The notes: a model not told the origin generated them from the sequence alone. A DNA stretch of 64,000 nt from a bacterium (GCA_021781555.1 JAJXWQ010000002.1:31712-95711), one strand, 5' to 3'. Numbered from the stretch's first letter, positions 8,424 through 17,775 are shown. Numbers and translations: made by a program.

Positions 8424-9653
8424 ATGTCCCGCTCCGGTCCCCTGGCCACTCTCCTGGTGGCCTGCCTCCTGCTGGCGGGAGCCTCACCGGCGCGGGCCGA
8501 TGACGTTCCGCTGCCTCCCGGGGACATCCTGGGCTTCACGCCCTACCCGCCGGCCCCGGACGTCCTTCCCACGCCCCCCGCTCCGTCCGGCCGGCAGCTG
8601 GGGCCATCGACCTTTGCAGCCCAGCACCGCTTCGGAGCGGCCGAGAGAAGCTCTACCGGACCATCTTGTCGGGTCGGCGGCCAGATCTTCTCGAACTTCC
8701 ACCTTCCCACCTCGCGTTTCGAGCCCGAAGGATTCGACCTGACCCGGGCCCGCATCTATGCGAACGGCGTCTTCAACCAGACCTGGTCGGGCCGCGTCGT
8801 GCTCAACACGAGGGCCCTGACCTTGCTGGGCGCGGCGGGCAAGGTTGTCACGCTTTCCCACGACGCCCTCCTCAAGATGGCCTACCTGCAAGCCCAGGGC
8901 CTCTTGCCGGGTAGCCGTATCCAGATGGGCATGATCGTTTCCCCATGGTTCGAATACGAGTCCTCGGCCTGGGGCTACCGGATGCTGGGCCTCGTGCCGA
9001 GCGCCGGTGGCTTCACCGCCACTCCGGGCCCTTCCCTCGTCCCGTTCTACGATCTGGGGCTCAGCCTGGCAGGCAACGAGGATCTCTTCGACGTCCCGAG
9101 CTTCTTCGGCTACGCCCTCGCCGTCACCAACGGCGAGGGCAACACCGCCACCGAGACGGACGGTCAGCTCGACTACGAGGGCCGCCTGACCCTCCAGCCG
9201 GTGCCCGGCCTCGAGTTCACCGGCATCGCCCACAAGGGCAATCCCGGGGGCGCCGGCCCCGCATTCGAGCGCTATGCCGGCCTGGTGTTGATCCGGGGCG
9301 GCTGGGGACGCCTGGCTGCCGAAGGCAACTGGTCGCACGACGACGGCCCCGGCGGGATCGGCGACGGCCGGATCCTCGGCGCCTGGGCCGTGATCCACTT
9401 GCCGTTCTTCCCGCTGCCGACGCAGCTCGTGCTGCGCGGGGATCGCATCGATGGCGGCCCGACGCCCGCGGGCGCGATCGATCTCGCTCCCGCCGACGGC
9501 TTTCGTTACGAGACGATCGCCGGGATCGCCTTCAAGCCGGTCCGGCAGATCACGCTGATGCTCGACAACGAGAACGCCGACTGGCACCGCGTGGACGGTT
9601 CGGCGTACCGCAACACGGACCAGGTCGCCCTGAACACGCAGGTCACGTTCTGA
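8424..9653 (+). CDS. porin-like outer-membrane beta-barrel protein
   Basis: 409 residues, with AGGAAGGAG ahead of the ATG. A clear signal peptide (hydrophobic LATLLVACLLLAGA, cleavage after ARA) is followed by a Pro-rich spacer. The rest is rich in alternating polar and aromatic stretches typical of transmembrane beta strands (FSNFHLPTSRFE, RARIYANGVFNQTWSGRVV). The chain ends in Phe (NTQVTF), the usual signal for outer-membrane insertion. The size fits phosphate-selective or OprB-like porins, but substrate cannot be read. It implies a diderm envelope. It lies 54 bases after the Nfn pair and converges with the ATPase gene. Confidence 0.7.
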   Translation: MSRSGPLATLLVACLLLAGASPARADDVPLPPGDILGFTPYPPAPDVLPTPPAPSGRQLGPSTFAAQHRFGAAERSSTGPSCRVGGQIFSNFHLPTSRFEPEGFDLTRARIYANGVFNQTWSGRVVLNTRALTLLGAAGKVVTLSHDALLKMAYLQAQGLLPGSRIQMGMIVSPWFEYESSAWGYRMLGLVPSAGGFTATPGPSLVPFYDLGLSLAGNEDLFDVPSFFGYALAVTNGEGNTATETDGQLDYEGRLTLQPVPGLEFTGIAHKGNPGGAGPAFERYAGLVLIRGGWGRLAAEGNWSHDDGPGGIGDGRILGAWAVIHLPFFPLPTQLVLRGDRIDGGPTPAGAIDLAPADGFRYETIAGIAFKPVRQITLMLDNENADWHRVDGSAYRNTDQVALNTQVTF

Positions 9654-9693
9654 CACCGGGCGACCGGCAGCAGCGGGGCTTGGGCACTCCCGG

Positions 9694-12315
9694 TCAGCCC
9701 CGATCGGGCGGCAGGATCCACTTCGAAGTCTCGATCACGACATAGGAAGCCAAGGCGGCGCAAAGGGCCACCAGCCAGTCGCGCTGATCCAGCGGACTGG
9801 TCCCCAGCACGGCGGAAAGGGGGCGGAGATCGCTCGTTGCGATCGCCAGCCAGAGCACGATGGCGACCCAGCGAGAAAGCCGGATCGCGCCCCGGCCCAG
9901 GATGCCCCGGAAGGGGGCTGCCCGGCGATCGGAGAAGGCGTGCATGGCCAGGGCCATGGCGATCGTGACCAGGATCAGGGTCTGGCCATGGGCCAGCCCA
10001 CGGTGCGCTAGCCCCCAGCGACCGACGGCGAGAGTGATGACGGCGATGACGAGCCCGTGGGACAGCATCGCCAGCATCCTCGCCCGGCCCAGCAGCAGGC
10101 TCCGCCGTGGCACCGGACCGTGGCCTTCGGCTTCCCCGAGGGCGAGACCCAGTGCGGGAAAGGTGTGGATCAGCAGGTTGAGGTACAGGATCTGCAGCGG
10201 CGAGAGCGGCAACGGCCACCCGAACACGGTGGCGATCAAGACGGCCAGCATCGTGGCGACCGAGCACGTGATCAGGTAGTCGGCCGCGCTCTGGATGTTG
10301 AAAAAGACCGTCCTGCCCTCGAGCAGGGCGCCGAGCAGGACATCGAGCCGGGGCTCCACCAGGATAGCCTCGGCGGCCTGTTTGGCGACCGCAGCCCCCC
10401 CGCCCATCGCGATCCCGACATCGGCCGCTCGGAGGGCGGGGGCATCGTTGACCCCATCTCCCATCATCGCAACGGCTTGGCCGCGCTCGCGCAAGGCCTG
10501 GACCAGGCGGTACTTGCCCTCGGGTGTGACCCTGGCCAGCACGTCGCTGTCGGGGGCCGGATCGCTGGAACCCGCGTCCACCTTGAGGGGCCGCGCTCCG
10601 GCGAGTTCGAGACGGCGGGCGATCGCCGCGGCCGTCGCCGGATGATCCCCTGTCACCATCACCATGCGAATTCCCGCCTGCCGCAGATCCCGAACGGCCT
10701 GACGACCTTCCGGCCGCGGCGGGTCCGCCATGCCGATCAGGCCGAGGAAGACCCACCCCGTATCCTCGGCCTGGTCGGGGCTCGGCAGCGGGACCGTCGC
10801 CGGAATCATCCGGGCCGCGACGGCGAAGACCCGGAGCCCGCAGCGGGCCATGGCACGGCTCCGCCGCGACCAGGCACGGCGGCCAGAATCCGTCAGCGGC
10901 CTTGCGTTCAGCTGGAGATTCCGGCTCGAGCCAGAGGCCCGGTCGGTCGCGGAGATCACCTCGGCGCAGCGCGCCAGGATGGCCTCGGGGGCCCCCTTGG
11001 CGGCAATCACGGTCGCGCCGCCGAGGGGATCCGGAGCAGGCCCGCAGCAGACCGCCATCCACGGCCGACCCGGGCCGGGATCGATGGTCCAGCGGCGGGC
11101 GCAAGCGGGCCTGGGATCCTTGAGCTTGGCCTTCGCCGCGACGACCAGGAGCGCCCCTTCGTCGGGATCGCCGTGGACGTGCCAGCCCTCCTCGCTGCGC
11201 TCGTAGGTCGCGTTGTTGCAGAGCTGCGCCGAGCGCAGCAGCGCGACCATGGCGGGGAAATCACCGGGCTCTTGCACCTGACCGTGCGCCAGGAACGTCC
11301 CCCCGGGTTCGAGGGCCGGACCCGATACGGTCAGGCGACTGCCGGGGGTCTCGAGGCGCAGGACGGCCATCTGGTTGGCGGTCAGCGTGCCGGTCTTGTC
11401 GACGCAGAGAACCTGGATCGTGCCCAGCGTCTCCACGGTCTGGAGCCGCCGGACCTGCAGGCCGAGCGCGGCCAGGCGCCGGGCGCCCGCGGACAGCGCC
11501 AGCGTCGCCACGGCCGGCAGGCCCTCCGGGATGGCCGCGATCGCCAGGGCGATGGCCATCTGCGCCAGGGGCCAGAAAGGACGCTGCTGGGCCATGCCGA
11601 TCGCGAGGATCCCGGCGGCCAGGAGCGCCACCGTCCAGATCAACACCCGGCCCAGCCCCTCGAGGCGGGCCTGGAGGGGACTGGGCGGCCGGTCGGTCTC
11701 CTGCATGAGGCGACCGATCCGTCCGATCTCGCTGCGGGCGCCCGTATGCTCGACGACGGCAAGCGCCGCCCCCTCGAGGCTGAGCGTCCCGGCGTGAACC
11801 CGATCTTCCGGGGCGCGCCGCCAGATCGGGACGGATTCTCCCGTGAGCAGGGATTCATCCTGGAGCAGGGCGCCCTCGACCAGACGCGCATCGGCCGGGA
11901 TCCGATCGCCGGCGAGGACGACCAGCAGGTCCCCTACCACCACCTCGGCCGCCGGAATGTCCCACTCTTGACCGCCCCGGCGCACGCGGGCGTGCGGAGC
12001 CGCCAGAGCTTGCAGCGCCTCGACGTCCTTGCTCGATCGGTAGTCCATGGCCGCCCCCACCACACCGTTGAGCAAGAGGGCGGCAAGGATGGCCACGCCC
12101 TGCCCCGGCTCGCCGAGGGCAAAGGACAGGAGCCCGGCACCCAGGAGCAGCACGACGATGAAGCTGGTGGCCTGGTCCCGCAGGACCTGAGCCAGGGTTC
12201 GTGGCGGAAGCGTCGGGGTGAGGTTCGGTCCATCGCGCTCCAGGCGCAGGGCTGCGTCGGCGTGGGAAAGCCCGCCTTCCGGGCTCCCCCGGGGTGTCGC
12301 AGGGCTCTCGTTCAT
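9694..12315 (-). CDS. P2A-type cation-transporting P-type ATPase
   Basis: 873 residues from the ATG at 12315. A TTG at 12336, preceded by GAGGA, is an alternative start. Domains in order: N-terminal cation ATPase segment, actuator motif LLTGES, membrane motif IPEGLP that helps form the calcium-type ion site, phosphorylation site DKTGTLT, MVTGDHPAT, and hinge motif GDGVNDAPAL. A C-terminal membrane bundle completes the fold. The PEGLP form points to Ca2+ or Mn2+ export rather than Na+/K+ or heavy metals. Downstream (minus-strand sense) it converges on the porin gene; upstream is hsp20, 129 bases away. Confidence 0.9.
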   Translation of the reverse strand: MNESPATPRGSPEGGLSHADAALRLERDGPNLTPTLPPRTLAQVLRDQATSFIVVLLLGAGLLSFALGEPGQGVAILAALLLNGVVGAAMDYRSSKDVEALQALAAPHARVRRGGQEWDIPAAEVVVGDLLVVLAGDRIPADARLVEGALLQDESLLTGESVPIWRRAPEDRVHAGTLSLEGAALAVVEHTGARSEIGRIGRLMQETDRPPSPLQARLEGLGRVLIWTVALLAAGILAIGMAQQRPFWPLAQMAIALAIAAIPEGLPAVATLALSAGARRLAALGLQVRRLQTVETLGTIQVLCVDKTGTLTANQMAVLRLETPGSRLTVSGPALEPGGTFLAHGQVQEPGDFPAMVALLRSAQLCNNATYERSEEGWHVHGDPDEGALLVVAAKAKLKDPRPACARRWTIDPGPGRPWMAVCCGPAPDPLGGATVIAAKGAPEAILARCAEVISATDRASGSSRNLQLNARPLTDSGRRAWSRRSRAMARCGLRVFAVAARMIPATVPLPSPDQAEDTGWVFLGLIGMADPPRPEGRQAVRDLRQAGIRMVMVTGDHPATAAAIARRLELAGARPLKVDAGSSDPAPDSDVLARVTPEGKYRLVQALRERGQAVAMMGDGVNDAPALRAADVGIAMGGGAAVAKQAAEAILVEPRLDVLLGALLEGRTVFFNIQSAADYLITCSVATMLAVLIATVFGWPLPLSPLQILYLNLLIHTFPALGLALGEAEGHGPVPRRSLLLGRARMLAMLSHGLVIAVITLAVGRWGLAHRGLAHGQTLILVTIAMALAMHAFSDRRAAPFRGILGRGAIRLSRWVAIVLWLAIATSDLRPLSAVLGTSPLDQRDWLVALCAALASYVVIETSKWILPPDRG

Positions 12316-12444
12316 CGGGCCTTCGATCCCAGGCAAGGCAGCAGGTCCTCGCGGCCGATCGCCGCCGGCCCCCTGGCCGAATCGGCCTGGCGCGGCCGGG
12401 TCACAAGAAGATGCACCCGGCCGCGCAGCCGCTCACCGTAGGGG

Positions 12445-12897
12445 TCAGGGCGTCTCGATCTTGAGCTTGTGGGCCTTCTTGCCCGGTGCTGGCTGCGCCA
12501 GCGGCGCCCGGATCGTCAAGATCCCATTCTTGAAGCTCGCCTTGGCCTGATCCTCGACGACGCGCTCGGGCAGGTGGACTGCCCGGTGGAAGCTCCCGAA
12601 CTCCCGCTCGGAGCGGTAGAAGTAGTCCTCGCGGATCTCGGATTCCTTCTTCGTCTCGCCCAGGATGATCACACGCTCCGCGGTGACCTCGACGTTCACG
12701 TCCTTGGCCTCCATCCCCGGAAGCTCCACGTTGATGACGGCTTCCTTGTCCGTCGTGAAGACCTCGACCTTCGGCAGGAACATCATGGGTCCTTCCTCGA
12801 TCATTCCGGGGTGGCCCACGATCTCGTTGAAGAGGCGATCCATCTGCTGGCGCATCCGCTCCAGCTCTGGCAGGGGCTGCCAGCGCATGAGTGCCAC
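12445..12897 (-). CDS. Hsp20/alpha-crystallin small heat-shock protein
   Basis: 150 residues from a GTG at 12897, giving MALMRWQPLPELERM, a normal Hsp20 N-terminus. AAAGGAG lies 7 bases upstream. Longer readings run into the structured leader. The alpha-crystallin domain spans about 40-135 (KVEVFTTDKEAVINVELPG to ASFKNGILTI, containing the conserved A-x-x-x-N-G-x-L motif). It is an ATP-independent holdase for unfolding proteins. It shares its strand with the CBS and DUF1540 genes, a stress-flavoured group. A perfect 8-bp hairpin lies just upstream of the ribosome site. Confidence 0.9.
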   Translation of the reverse strand: MALMRWQPLPELERMRQQMDRLFNEIVGHPGMIEEGPMMFLPKVEVFTTDKEAVINVELPGMEAKDVNVEVTAERVIILGETKKESEIREDYFYRSEREFGSFHRAVHLPERVVEDQAKASFKNGILTIRAPLAQPAPGKKAHKLKIETP

Positions 12898-12919
12898 GAT
12901 AAGGCTCCTTTCTGCTGCA

Positions 12920-12939
12920 CAGCACCGAACCCGGTGCTG
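12920..12939 (-). promoter_or_regulatory. hairpin/inverted repeat in the hsp20 leader
   Basis: CAGCACCG-AACC-CGGTGCTG, a perfect 8-bp inverted repeat with a 4-base loop, lies about 10 bases upstream of the hsp20 ribosome site. It might be a repressor site or an RNA structure. It does not match CIRCE, and I see no anti-Shine-Dalgarno pairing typical of ROSE thermometers. Confidence 0.35.
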
Positions 12940-13018
12940 CGTCATCCGAAGACCAGGCCGGCCCACCCCGGGGCATCGAGGGACGAGCCTGCGCCGGGTC
13001 CCATGGGATCCACGCCGA

Positions 13019-13435
13019 CTACTTGTGGCGGGTCTGCTGGTGGAAGTGCTCGAGCGCCTTGATCAGCTCGTTCTGGACGCGCCCCTCGAGCAGATCCTCG
13101 AGGGAGAGCATGCCGACCACCCGGCCTTGATCCACGACGACCAGTCTCCGGACCTTGTTCTCGAGCATCGTCTCGATCGCAAACTCGACCGAGGCATCCG
13201 GGCTGACCGTGATCGGCTTGGTGGTCATGACCTCCTTGACGGGCCGATCCACCGATCGCTTGGCCACGGCGCGGACGGCGATGTCGCGATCGGTGACGAT
13301 GCCGACCAGCTTGCCGTCGTCGGCGATCGGGATGACTCCGACATTTTCCCGGTTCATCGTCTCGGCGACGTCCGGAACGGTCGTCACGGAGGCGACCTGG
13401 ACGACCTTCTTGCTCATGATTTCGTTGACTTTCAT
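13019..13435 (-). CDS. CBS-domain-pair protein
   Basis: 138 residues starting MKVNEIMSKKVVQV at the ATG at 13435. AAAGGAG lies about 11 bases upstream across a C-run. Two CBS domains fill the protein: about 8-60 (VGVIPIADDGKLVGIVTDRDI) and 75-125 (RRLVVVDQGRVVGMLSLEDL). Such stand-alone pairs bind adenosine nucleotides and sense energy or redox state. A short charged tail with HFHQQTRHK follows. No effector domain is attached, so the partner is unknown. Its place between Hsp20 and DUF1540 suggests stress physiology. Confidence 0.85.
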   Translation of the reverse strand: MKVNEIMSKKVVQVASVTTVPDVAETMNRENVGVIPIADDGKLVGIVTDRDIAVRAVAKRSVDRPVKEVMTTKPITVSPDASVEFAIETMLENKVRRLVVVDQGRVVGMLSLEDLLEGRVQNELIKALEHFHQQTRHK

Positions 13436-13628
13436 GGGGGGGAATTCTCCTTTTTGATCGTGGGTGGGGCCAGCCGCACGCGGACGGCATCCTTCAGGGG
13501 GGGACCTTCGCCGCCTCGACGGCGCAGCGCGGCAGCTTGCCTTGGGCAGGGGAGGGCACGACGGGACCTGGCGGGTTTTCCGGATGCCAAGGGCCCGGAT
13601 TCCGGCGCAGGCATCCAAGCTGCGGCCG

Positions 13629-13958
13629 TCAACCCGGCCGGTGGTAGGTCTTGCAGTCGGCATGGCCGTCGTGAGGACCGACGATGACGGCCTCGGCGGT
13701 GCAGCGGAAACGCTCGTTGTACTTGCAGCTTTCGGCCTTGCAGCTGCCGACCCGTGCCTGCAGATCGGTGGCACCGAAGTGGGCCCCGCGGCGAGGCGTG
13801 AAGGTATCGCAGCGCGGGTGGACGGCCACCGCGGCGTGCCGGGAAGCCGTGGTCCGTTCCTCGTCACCGACCTGGATGGCAGCCGCATGGCACATGTTGG
13901 CCTCGTTGAAACCGCACTCGCTCAACTCGCAGAGCCGGACCAGCGGAATCTGCGTCAT
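13629..13958 (-). CDS. tandem DUF1540-like cysteine-rich protein
   Basis: 109 residues, with AAAGGAAG before the ATG. Two copies of a DUF1540-type pattern are visible. Copy one is about 9-53 (CELSECGFNEANMCHAAAI then RCDTF). Copy two is about 73-107 (CKAESCKYNERFRCTAEAV then DCKTY). Each has four cysteines and probably binds metal; the function of the family is unknown. It is divergent from feoA across a 380-base spacer that holds a REP-like element and the feo promoter, so a link with iron is possible but only by position. Confidence 0.75.
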   Translation of the reverse strand: MTQIPLVRLCELSECGFNEANMCHAAAIQVGDEERTTASRHAAVAVHPRCDTFTPRRGAHFGATDLQARVGSCKAESCKYNERFRCTAEAVIVGPHDGHADCKTYHRPG

Positions 13959-14147
13959 CGGGATCTTCCTTTCTGCTCAGGCTGCACGCCGAAATCGAAC
14001 GCCCGATTGTTACACTCTTTAATTAAGATTTCAATAGCCGTCCCTGCCATCGCGAGGGGGCGCCAGGAATGCGCCGCAAGTTTCCCGAGAAAGGCTCCAC
14101 GCGGCATTCCGGGCGCTCCCGGTTTGACCGGATCGGGTCCAGGATTT

Positions 14148-14196
14148 CAAACGGGGCCCGGTTGCGCAGCGCAGCGACCGCGCCGAGGGACCCATT
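14148..14196 (+). repeat. REP-like palindromic intergenic element, full copy
   Basis: Two nested stems are visible. The outer is AACGGG with CCCATT (CCCGTT in the copy at 43431). The inner is CGGTTGC with GCGACCG around an 8-base loop. The copy lies in the divergent spacer between DUF1540 and feoA, so it cannot simply be a terminator. The same sequence recurs at 43431 and, inverted, at 61012. Apart from this element and the feo promoter I see nothing in 13959-14338. Confidence 0.75.
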
Positions 14197-14264
14197 CACA
14201 CTACAAAAACCCCTTAACCCCCGGAAATCCAGAGCGCGAGAGCATGCCTGCGGAATTTCCACAA

Positions 14265-14293
14265 TTGACAATACTTCTCAACTACGCTAGATT
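14265..14293 (+). promoter_or_regulatory. sigma70-type promoter of feoABC
   Basis: A perfect TTGACA (14265-14270) is followed after 17 bases by TAGATT (14288-14293). The surrounding DNA is unusually AT-rich for this genome. It is about 45 bases upstream of the feoA GTG. No clear Fur box is seen, though iron control would be expected for this operon. Confidence 0.65.
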
Positions 14294-14338
14294 GCTTTTA
14301 TCGTCTTGAGAAACTCTATCAACTAGGAGTCCCATCGA

Positions 14339-14569
14339 GTGCTCGCCCCCTTGAGTCACCTCCAGCCTGGCCAACGCGGCCGGATCACCCGAGTCGGGGG
14401 GGCCTCGAGCATACGTCGGCGGATGCTCGACCTCGGCCTGGTCCCGGGCACCGAGATCGCCGCCCTCCACGCGGCACCGCTGCGCGATCCGGTGGCGTTC
14501 CTGGTACGCGGCTACCACCTGGCCATGCGGCGCCGGGATGCCGAGGCGATCGCCGTTGAGCTGCTGTGA
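14339..14569 (+). CDS. feoA: ferrous iron transport protein A
   Basis: 76 residues from a GTG with TAGGAGT about 10 bases upstream. It has the small SH3-like FeoA fold: [12 protein letters not shown], then [18 protein letters not shown], the hallmark L-G-L-x-P-G-T motif, and a C-terminal [12 protein letters not shown]. FeoA is a cytoplasmic partner of FeoB. The feoB frame opens inside its 3' end. Confidence 0.9.
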   Translation: MLAPLSHLQPGQRGRITRVGGASSIRRRMLDLGLVPGTEIAALHAAPLRDPVAFLVRGYHLAMRRRDAEAIAVELL

Positions 14570-16601
14570 TTCGGCGGCAAGCCCCTCACCGCTCCGGGTA
14601 GCGGGCACCGCGACGGTCGCCCTGGCGGGCAATCCCAACGTAGGCAAGAGCACCCTGTTCAACGCCCTGACCGGCCTGCATCAGCACGTCGGCAACTGGA
14701 GCGGGAAGACCGTCGAGCGCAAGGACGGGACCTGCCGTGCCGGGGATCTCACCCTGCGCCTCGTCGATCTGCCCGGTACCTACAGCCTGAGCGCCCTTTC
14801 CCCCGAGGAGCTGATCGCCCGCGAGTTCATCGCCCTCGAACGTCCCGACGTCGTGATCTCGGTCGTCGACGCCTCCAACCTCGAGCGCAACCTCTACCTC
14901 ACGCTGCAGCTCCTCGAGCTCACCGACCGCGTGATCGTCGCGCTCAACATGATCGACCTCGCCGAGCGCAAGGGGTTGATCATCGACGTCCCGCAGCTCG
15001 AACGGCGGCTGGGGGTGCCGGTCGTACCGCTCGTCGCCGAGCACCGTGAGGGGTCCGCCGAAGTTGTGGAGGCGATCCGGCGCGTGCTGCGAAGCGACAA
15101 GCGCGCAGCCCCTCCCCGCGCCGGCCTGCCGGTGGTGCTGGCCGAGGCGGTCGGTCGCATCGCGTCCATGCTGCCCGAGCGCCCGGCGGGCTTTGACCGC
15201 GACTGGTTTGCCCGCAAGCTGCTCGAGGGAGATGGCGCGATCCTCGAGGTGGCCGGCCGCACGCCCATTCTGGGCGCCGCCGACCAGCTGGCCCGGGAGC
15301 TGCGGGCGGATCCGCAGCTGGCCGATGCCGAAGCCGAGGTGATCTCGGCGCAGTACGAGCTGCTCTCGACCCTGCTGACCGGCGTGGTGCGCAAGGGAAC
15401 GGGCAAGCTCGACTGGTCGGATGCCCTGGATCGCGTCGTCACCCACCGCTACTTGGGCTACCCGATCCTCTTCGGGGTCTTCGCCCTGATGTTCTGGGCC
15501 ACCTTCTCGCTGGGGGCCGGAACCCCGCTCTCGATTGCCTTGACCCGCATCCTGGATCAGGTCGGGGGGGGCTTGCGCTGGGCTCTGGTCCGGGTCGGGG
15601 CGCCCGCGCTCCTGGTGAACTTCGTCGTCGCGGGGCTGTGGGCAGGCTTCGAGACCGTTGTGGGCTTCTTTCCGCTGATCGCGGTATTCTTCACCTGCTT
15701 TGCGCTCCTGGAGGACTCCGGTTACCTGGCGCGGGCTGCCTTCATGGTCGACCGGTTCATGTCGGCGATCGGGCTTCACGGGCGGAGTTTCCTGCCGCTC
15801 GTGATGGGCTTCGGCTGCAACGTCCCGGCCGTGATGGCGGCCAGGGGTATCGACAACCCGGGCGACCGCCTGCTGACCATCCTGGTCAATCCGTTGATGC
15901 TCTGCCAGGCCCGCCTCGTCGTGTTCGTCTTCTTCGCTGCCACCTTCTTCTCCGGCTGGCGGGCTGCCGCCGTGATGCTGTCGCTGTATGGCTTGAGCGC
16001 CGTCCTGGTGGTCCTGATGAGCGCCCTGTTCAAGCGCACGCTGTTCCAATCCGAGCCCACGCCCTTCCTCCTCGAGCTTCCGCCCTACCACCTTCCGGTC
16101 TGGCGCAACGTGGCGACGCATGCCTGGCGATCGACGCGGATGTTCATTCGCCGGGCGGGCGGGCAGATCACCGTCATGACCGGTGCTGTCTGGCTGTTCA
16201 CCCACCTGCCGCTCGGACCGGTGGACCACTCCTTCGCGGGTCGTCTGGGACACCTCGTCGCACCGCTCGGCCTGACGATGGGCCTGAGCTGGCGGCTCCT
16301 GGTCAGCCTGGTAGCTGGCGTCCTGGCCAAGGAGGGCGTCCTGGCCTCCTTGGCGGTGCTTTACGGGGTGGGTCCGCACGGCCTTGCGGGCGCCCTTCGG
16401 CATGCCGTGAGCCCCCTGGCCGCCTACACGTTCATGGTCGTGAGCCTGGTCTACATCCCCTGCTTCTCGACCCTGGTGGTCATCCGGCGCGAGACCATGA
16501 GCTGGCGTTGGACCGCCTTTGCCGCCCTGTACGGCCTGATCCTGGCCTTCGTCCTGGGCACCGGGATCTTCCAGGTCGGCCGCCTGCTGGGCCTCGGCTG
16601 A
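14538..16601 (+). CDS. feoB: ferrous iron transport protein B (GTPase-permease)
   Basis: 687 residues. The ATG at 14538 overlaps feoA by 32 bases. A TTG at 14556 is another possible start. The N-terminal G domain carries G1 [10 protein letters not shown]2 region [13 protein letters not shown]3 DLPGTYSLS and G4 NMID. The membrane half has the Gate regions typical of FeoB, including [17 protein letters not shown] with its conserved cysteine, and many helices to the end. It imports Fe2+ across the inner membrane. Co-transcribed with feoA and a FeoC-like gene whose start overlaps its stop. Confidence 0.95.
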   Translation: MPRRSPLSCCDSAASPSPLRVAGTATVALAGNPNVGKSTLFNALTGLHQHVGNWSGKTVERKDGTCRAGDLTLRLVDLPGTYSLSALSPEELIAREFIALERPDVVISVVDASNLERNLYLTLQLLELTDRVIVALNMIDLAERKGLIIDVPQLERRLGVPVVPLVAEHREGSAEVVEAIRRVLRSDKRAAPPRAGLPVVLAEAVGRIASMLPERPAGFDRDWFARKLLEGDGAILEVAGRTPILGAADQLARELRADPQLADAEAEVISAQYELLSTLLTGVVRKGTGKLDWSDALDRVVTHRYLGYPILFGVFALMFWATFSLGAGTPLSIALTRILDQVGGGLRWALVRVGAPALLVNFVVAGLWAGFETVVGFFPLIAVFFTCFALLEDSGYLARAAFMVDRFMSAIGLHGRSFLPLVMGFGCNVPAVMAARGIDNPGDRLLTILVNPLMLCQARLVVFVFFAATFFSGWRAAAVMLSLYGLSAVLVVLMSALFKRTLFQSEPTPFLLELPPYHLPVWRNVATHAWRSTRMFIRRAGGQITVMTGAVWLFTHLPLGPVDHSFAGRLGHLVAPLGLTMGLSWRLLVSLVAGVLAKEGVLASLAVLYGVGPHGLAGALRHAVSPLAAYTFMVVSLVYIPCFSTLVVIRRETMSWRWTAFAALYGLILAFVLGTGIFQVGRLLGLG

Positions 16602-16939
16602 TGCTGCGCGATCTTCTCCTGGCGCTCGCCGAAAGCCACGGCCAATCCAGCGCGGAGCTGCGGGCTCGCCTCAAGATCAGCCGCGAACTCCTCGAGCAGC
16701 TCCTGGCGCAGCTCGTGCGCCTCGGCTTCGTCGCGATCGGCTCCGCGGCTGCGGAACGGGAGGCCTCGGCGCAGGCGAAGGCTTGCCCGGAGCGCCTGCC
16801 GGGCCGCCGGGCCCCGGGCTGCGCAAGTTGCCCCGTGCCCTGCGGGAACCCTCAGGCGCTGGCTGCCACGAGCCTGCGGGTCACCCCGAAGGGCCTCGCC
16901 TTCGCCCAGCGCGAAGCCGTGCGAACTCTTCCTACCTGA
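16601..16939 (+). CDS. FeoC-like winged-helix protein with cysteine cluster
   Basis: 112 residues. The ATG shares a base with the feoB stop (TGATG). The N-terminal part (1-45, LRDLLLALAESHGQSSAELRARL) has the helix-turn-helix pattern of FeoC. A later segment with CASCPVPC plus an upstream cysteine (AKACPE) could hold an iron-sulfur centre as reported for FeoC proteins. It is longer than enterobacterial FeoC (about 80). It probably modulates FeoB activity or stability. The assignment rests on position and motif. Confidence 0.65.
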   Translation: MLRDLLLALAESHGQSSAELRARLKISRELLEQLLAQLVRLGFVAIGSAAAEREASAQAKACPERLPGRRAPGCASCPVPCGNPQALAATSLRVTPKGLAFAQREAVRTLPT

Positions 16940-16979
16940 TCCCGCGCGGCCGCCTCCCCGAGACGGGTACAAGGGCCCC

Positions 16980-17618
16980 ATGCGATCCCTGCTCGGCTGG
17001 TCTTCGGTGCTCCTGGCAGGCGGCCTGGCCGCCTGCGCCGCGGCGCCACCGCCGCCGCCGAGCCAAAAGACACTCGGGCCGATCACGGTCCACCTGTCGG
17101 ATCTTTGGCCGGACGCTCCCGCGTCCGCGAACCTCGTGATTCCCGCCCTGCCGGCGTCAGGGAGTGCCTTGCCGGCCACCACGGTCAAAGGCCCCACGGC
17201 AACCTATCTCGAGTTTCCGGGGACCGGGATCGGCACGCCCGAAACCTTCCCGGATCCGAGTCCAAACCCTGGCGACCCTTACTACCTCGAGACCGACCTC
17301 ATCCTCGCTGCGACGAGCACGATCCCTGCCACGGTCGACATCCGGGCCTTCCTGTCCAAGGGTGATCCCTACGTCAACCTGATCAGCGCCGATGACTTCG
17401 ATGTGCTCGAGGTCTCGCCACAGGCCTCGGGTTCCATCGATCTGATGCAAGAAGCCACGCCCGGGATGAGCTGGAACCTCGGGCTGGCCCTCAGAACCGC
17501 GGGTTCGGATCAGACACCGGTCCAGGCCGCTGCGGGCCAGGCGATCACCATCACCCCCACGATCGAGTATTCGTGGTGGGGCGGCCCCGGACCGATCCTG
17601 AATCTCTGGGGCATCTGA
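16980..17618 (+). CDS. lipoprotein of unknown function
   Basis: 212 residues. The N-terminus has a lipoprotein signal peptide with lipobox LAAC (cysteine near residue 19) followed by a Pro-run. The mature part (about 35-212) is rich in beta-type sequence, with SALPATTVKGPTATYLEF and VDIRAFLSKGDPYVNL, and looks like one secreted beta-sandwich. I do not recognise a family. It is a single gene, ended by a strong terminator, between feoC and the convergent tRNA operon. Confidence 0.65.
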   Translation: MRSLLGWSSVLLAGGLAACAAAPPPPPSQKTLGPITVHLSDLWPDAPASANLVIPALPASGSALPATTVKGPTATYLEFPGTGIGTPETFPDPSPNPGDPYYLETDLILAATSTIPATVDIRAFLSKGDPYVNLISADDFDVLEVSPQASGSIDLMQEATPGMSWNLGLALRTAGSDQTPVQAAAGQAITITPTIEYSWWGGPGPILNLWGI

Positions 17619-17660
17619 CAGCCGGCTCTCGAGGCACCCGCGGAATCCGGAACCAAAGCC

Positions 17661-17694
17661 AGAAGGCCCAGAATCTGCTCTGGGCCTTCTTTTT
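17661..17694 (+). terminator. intrinsic terminator after the lipoprotein gene
   Basis: AGAAGGCCCAGA pairs perfectly with TCTGGGCCTTCT around a 6-base loop and is followed by a T-run. It is 43 bases after the stop codon and lies between two convergent units, so it may also limit read-through from the tRNA operon. Confidence 0.9.
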
Positions 17695-17701
17695 AGGGTA
17701 G

Positions 17702-17775
17702 TGGGCACAACAGGAGTTGAACCTGTGACCTCATGCATGTCAAGCATGCGCTCTAACCAACTGAGCTATGCGCCC
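17702..17775 (-). tRNA. tRNA-Val (GAC)
   Basis: 74 bases. The acceptor stem GGGCGCA pairs with TGTGCCC. The D-loop TAGCTCAGTTGGTTAGAG is normal. The anticodon stem-loop CATGC-TTGACAT-GCATG has anticodon GAC, and the T-arm contains GGTTCAACTCC. The discriminator is A and CCA is not encoded. Last of three tRNAs on this strand. Confidence 0.95.

Noticed and set aside
10057..12441. 794-residue plus-strand frame opposite the P-type ATPase gene
   Set aside because: It lies over DKTGTLT and other ATPase motifs on the minus strand and has only Arg/Gly/Pro-rich noise.
12898..12945. ROSE-type RNA thermometer in front of hsp20
   Set aside because: No sequence complementary to the ribosome site is found in the leader.
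14148..14196. REP-like copy interpreted as a plain terminator
   Set aside because: It lies in a divergent spacer where no transcript should end, and it has no T-run.
17165..17747. Minus-strand open frame running from the tRNA-Val gene into the lipoprotein region
   Set aside because: It overlaps a structural RNA and a terminator and has no ribosome site.
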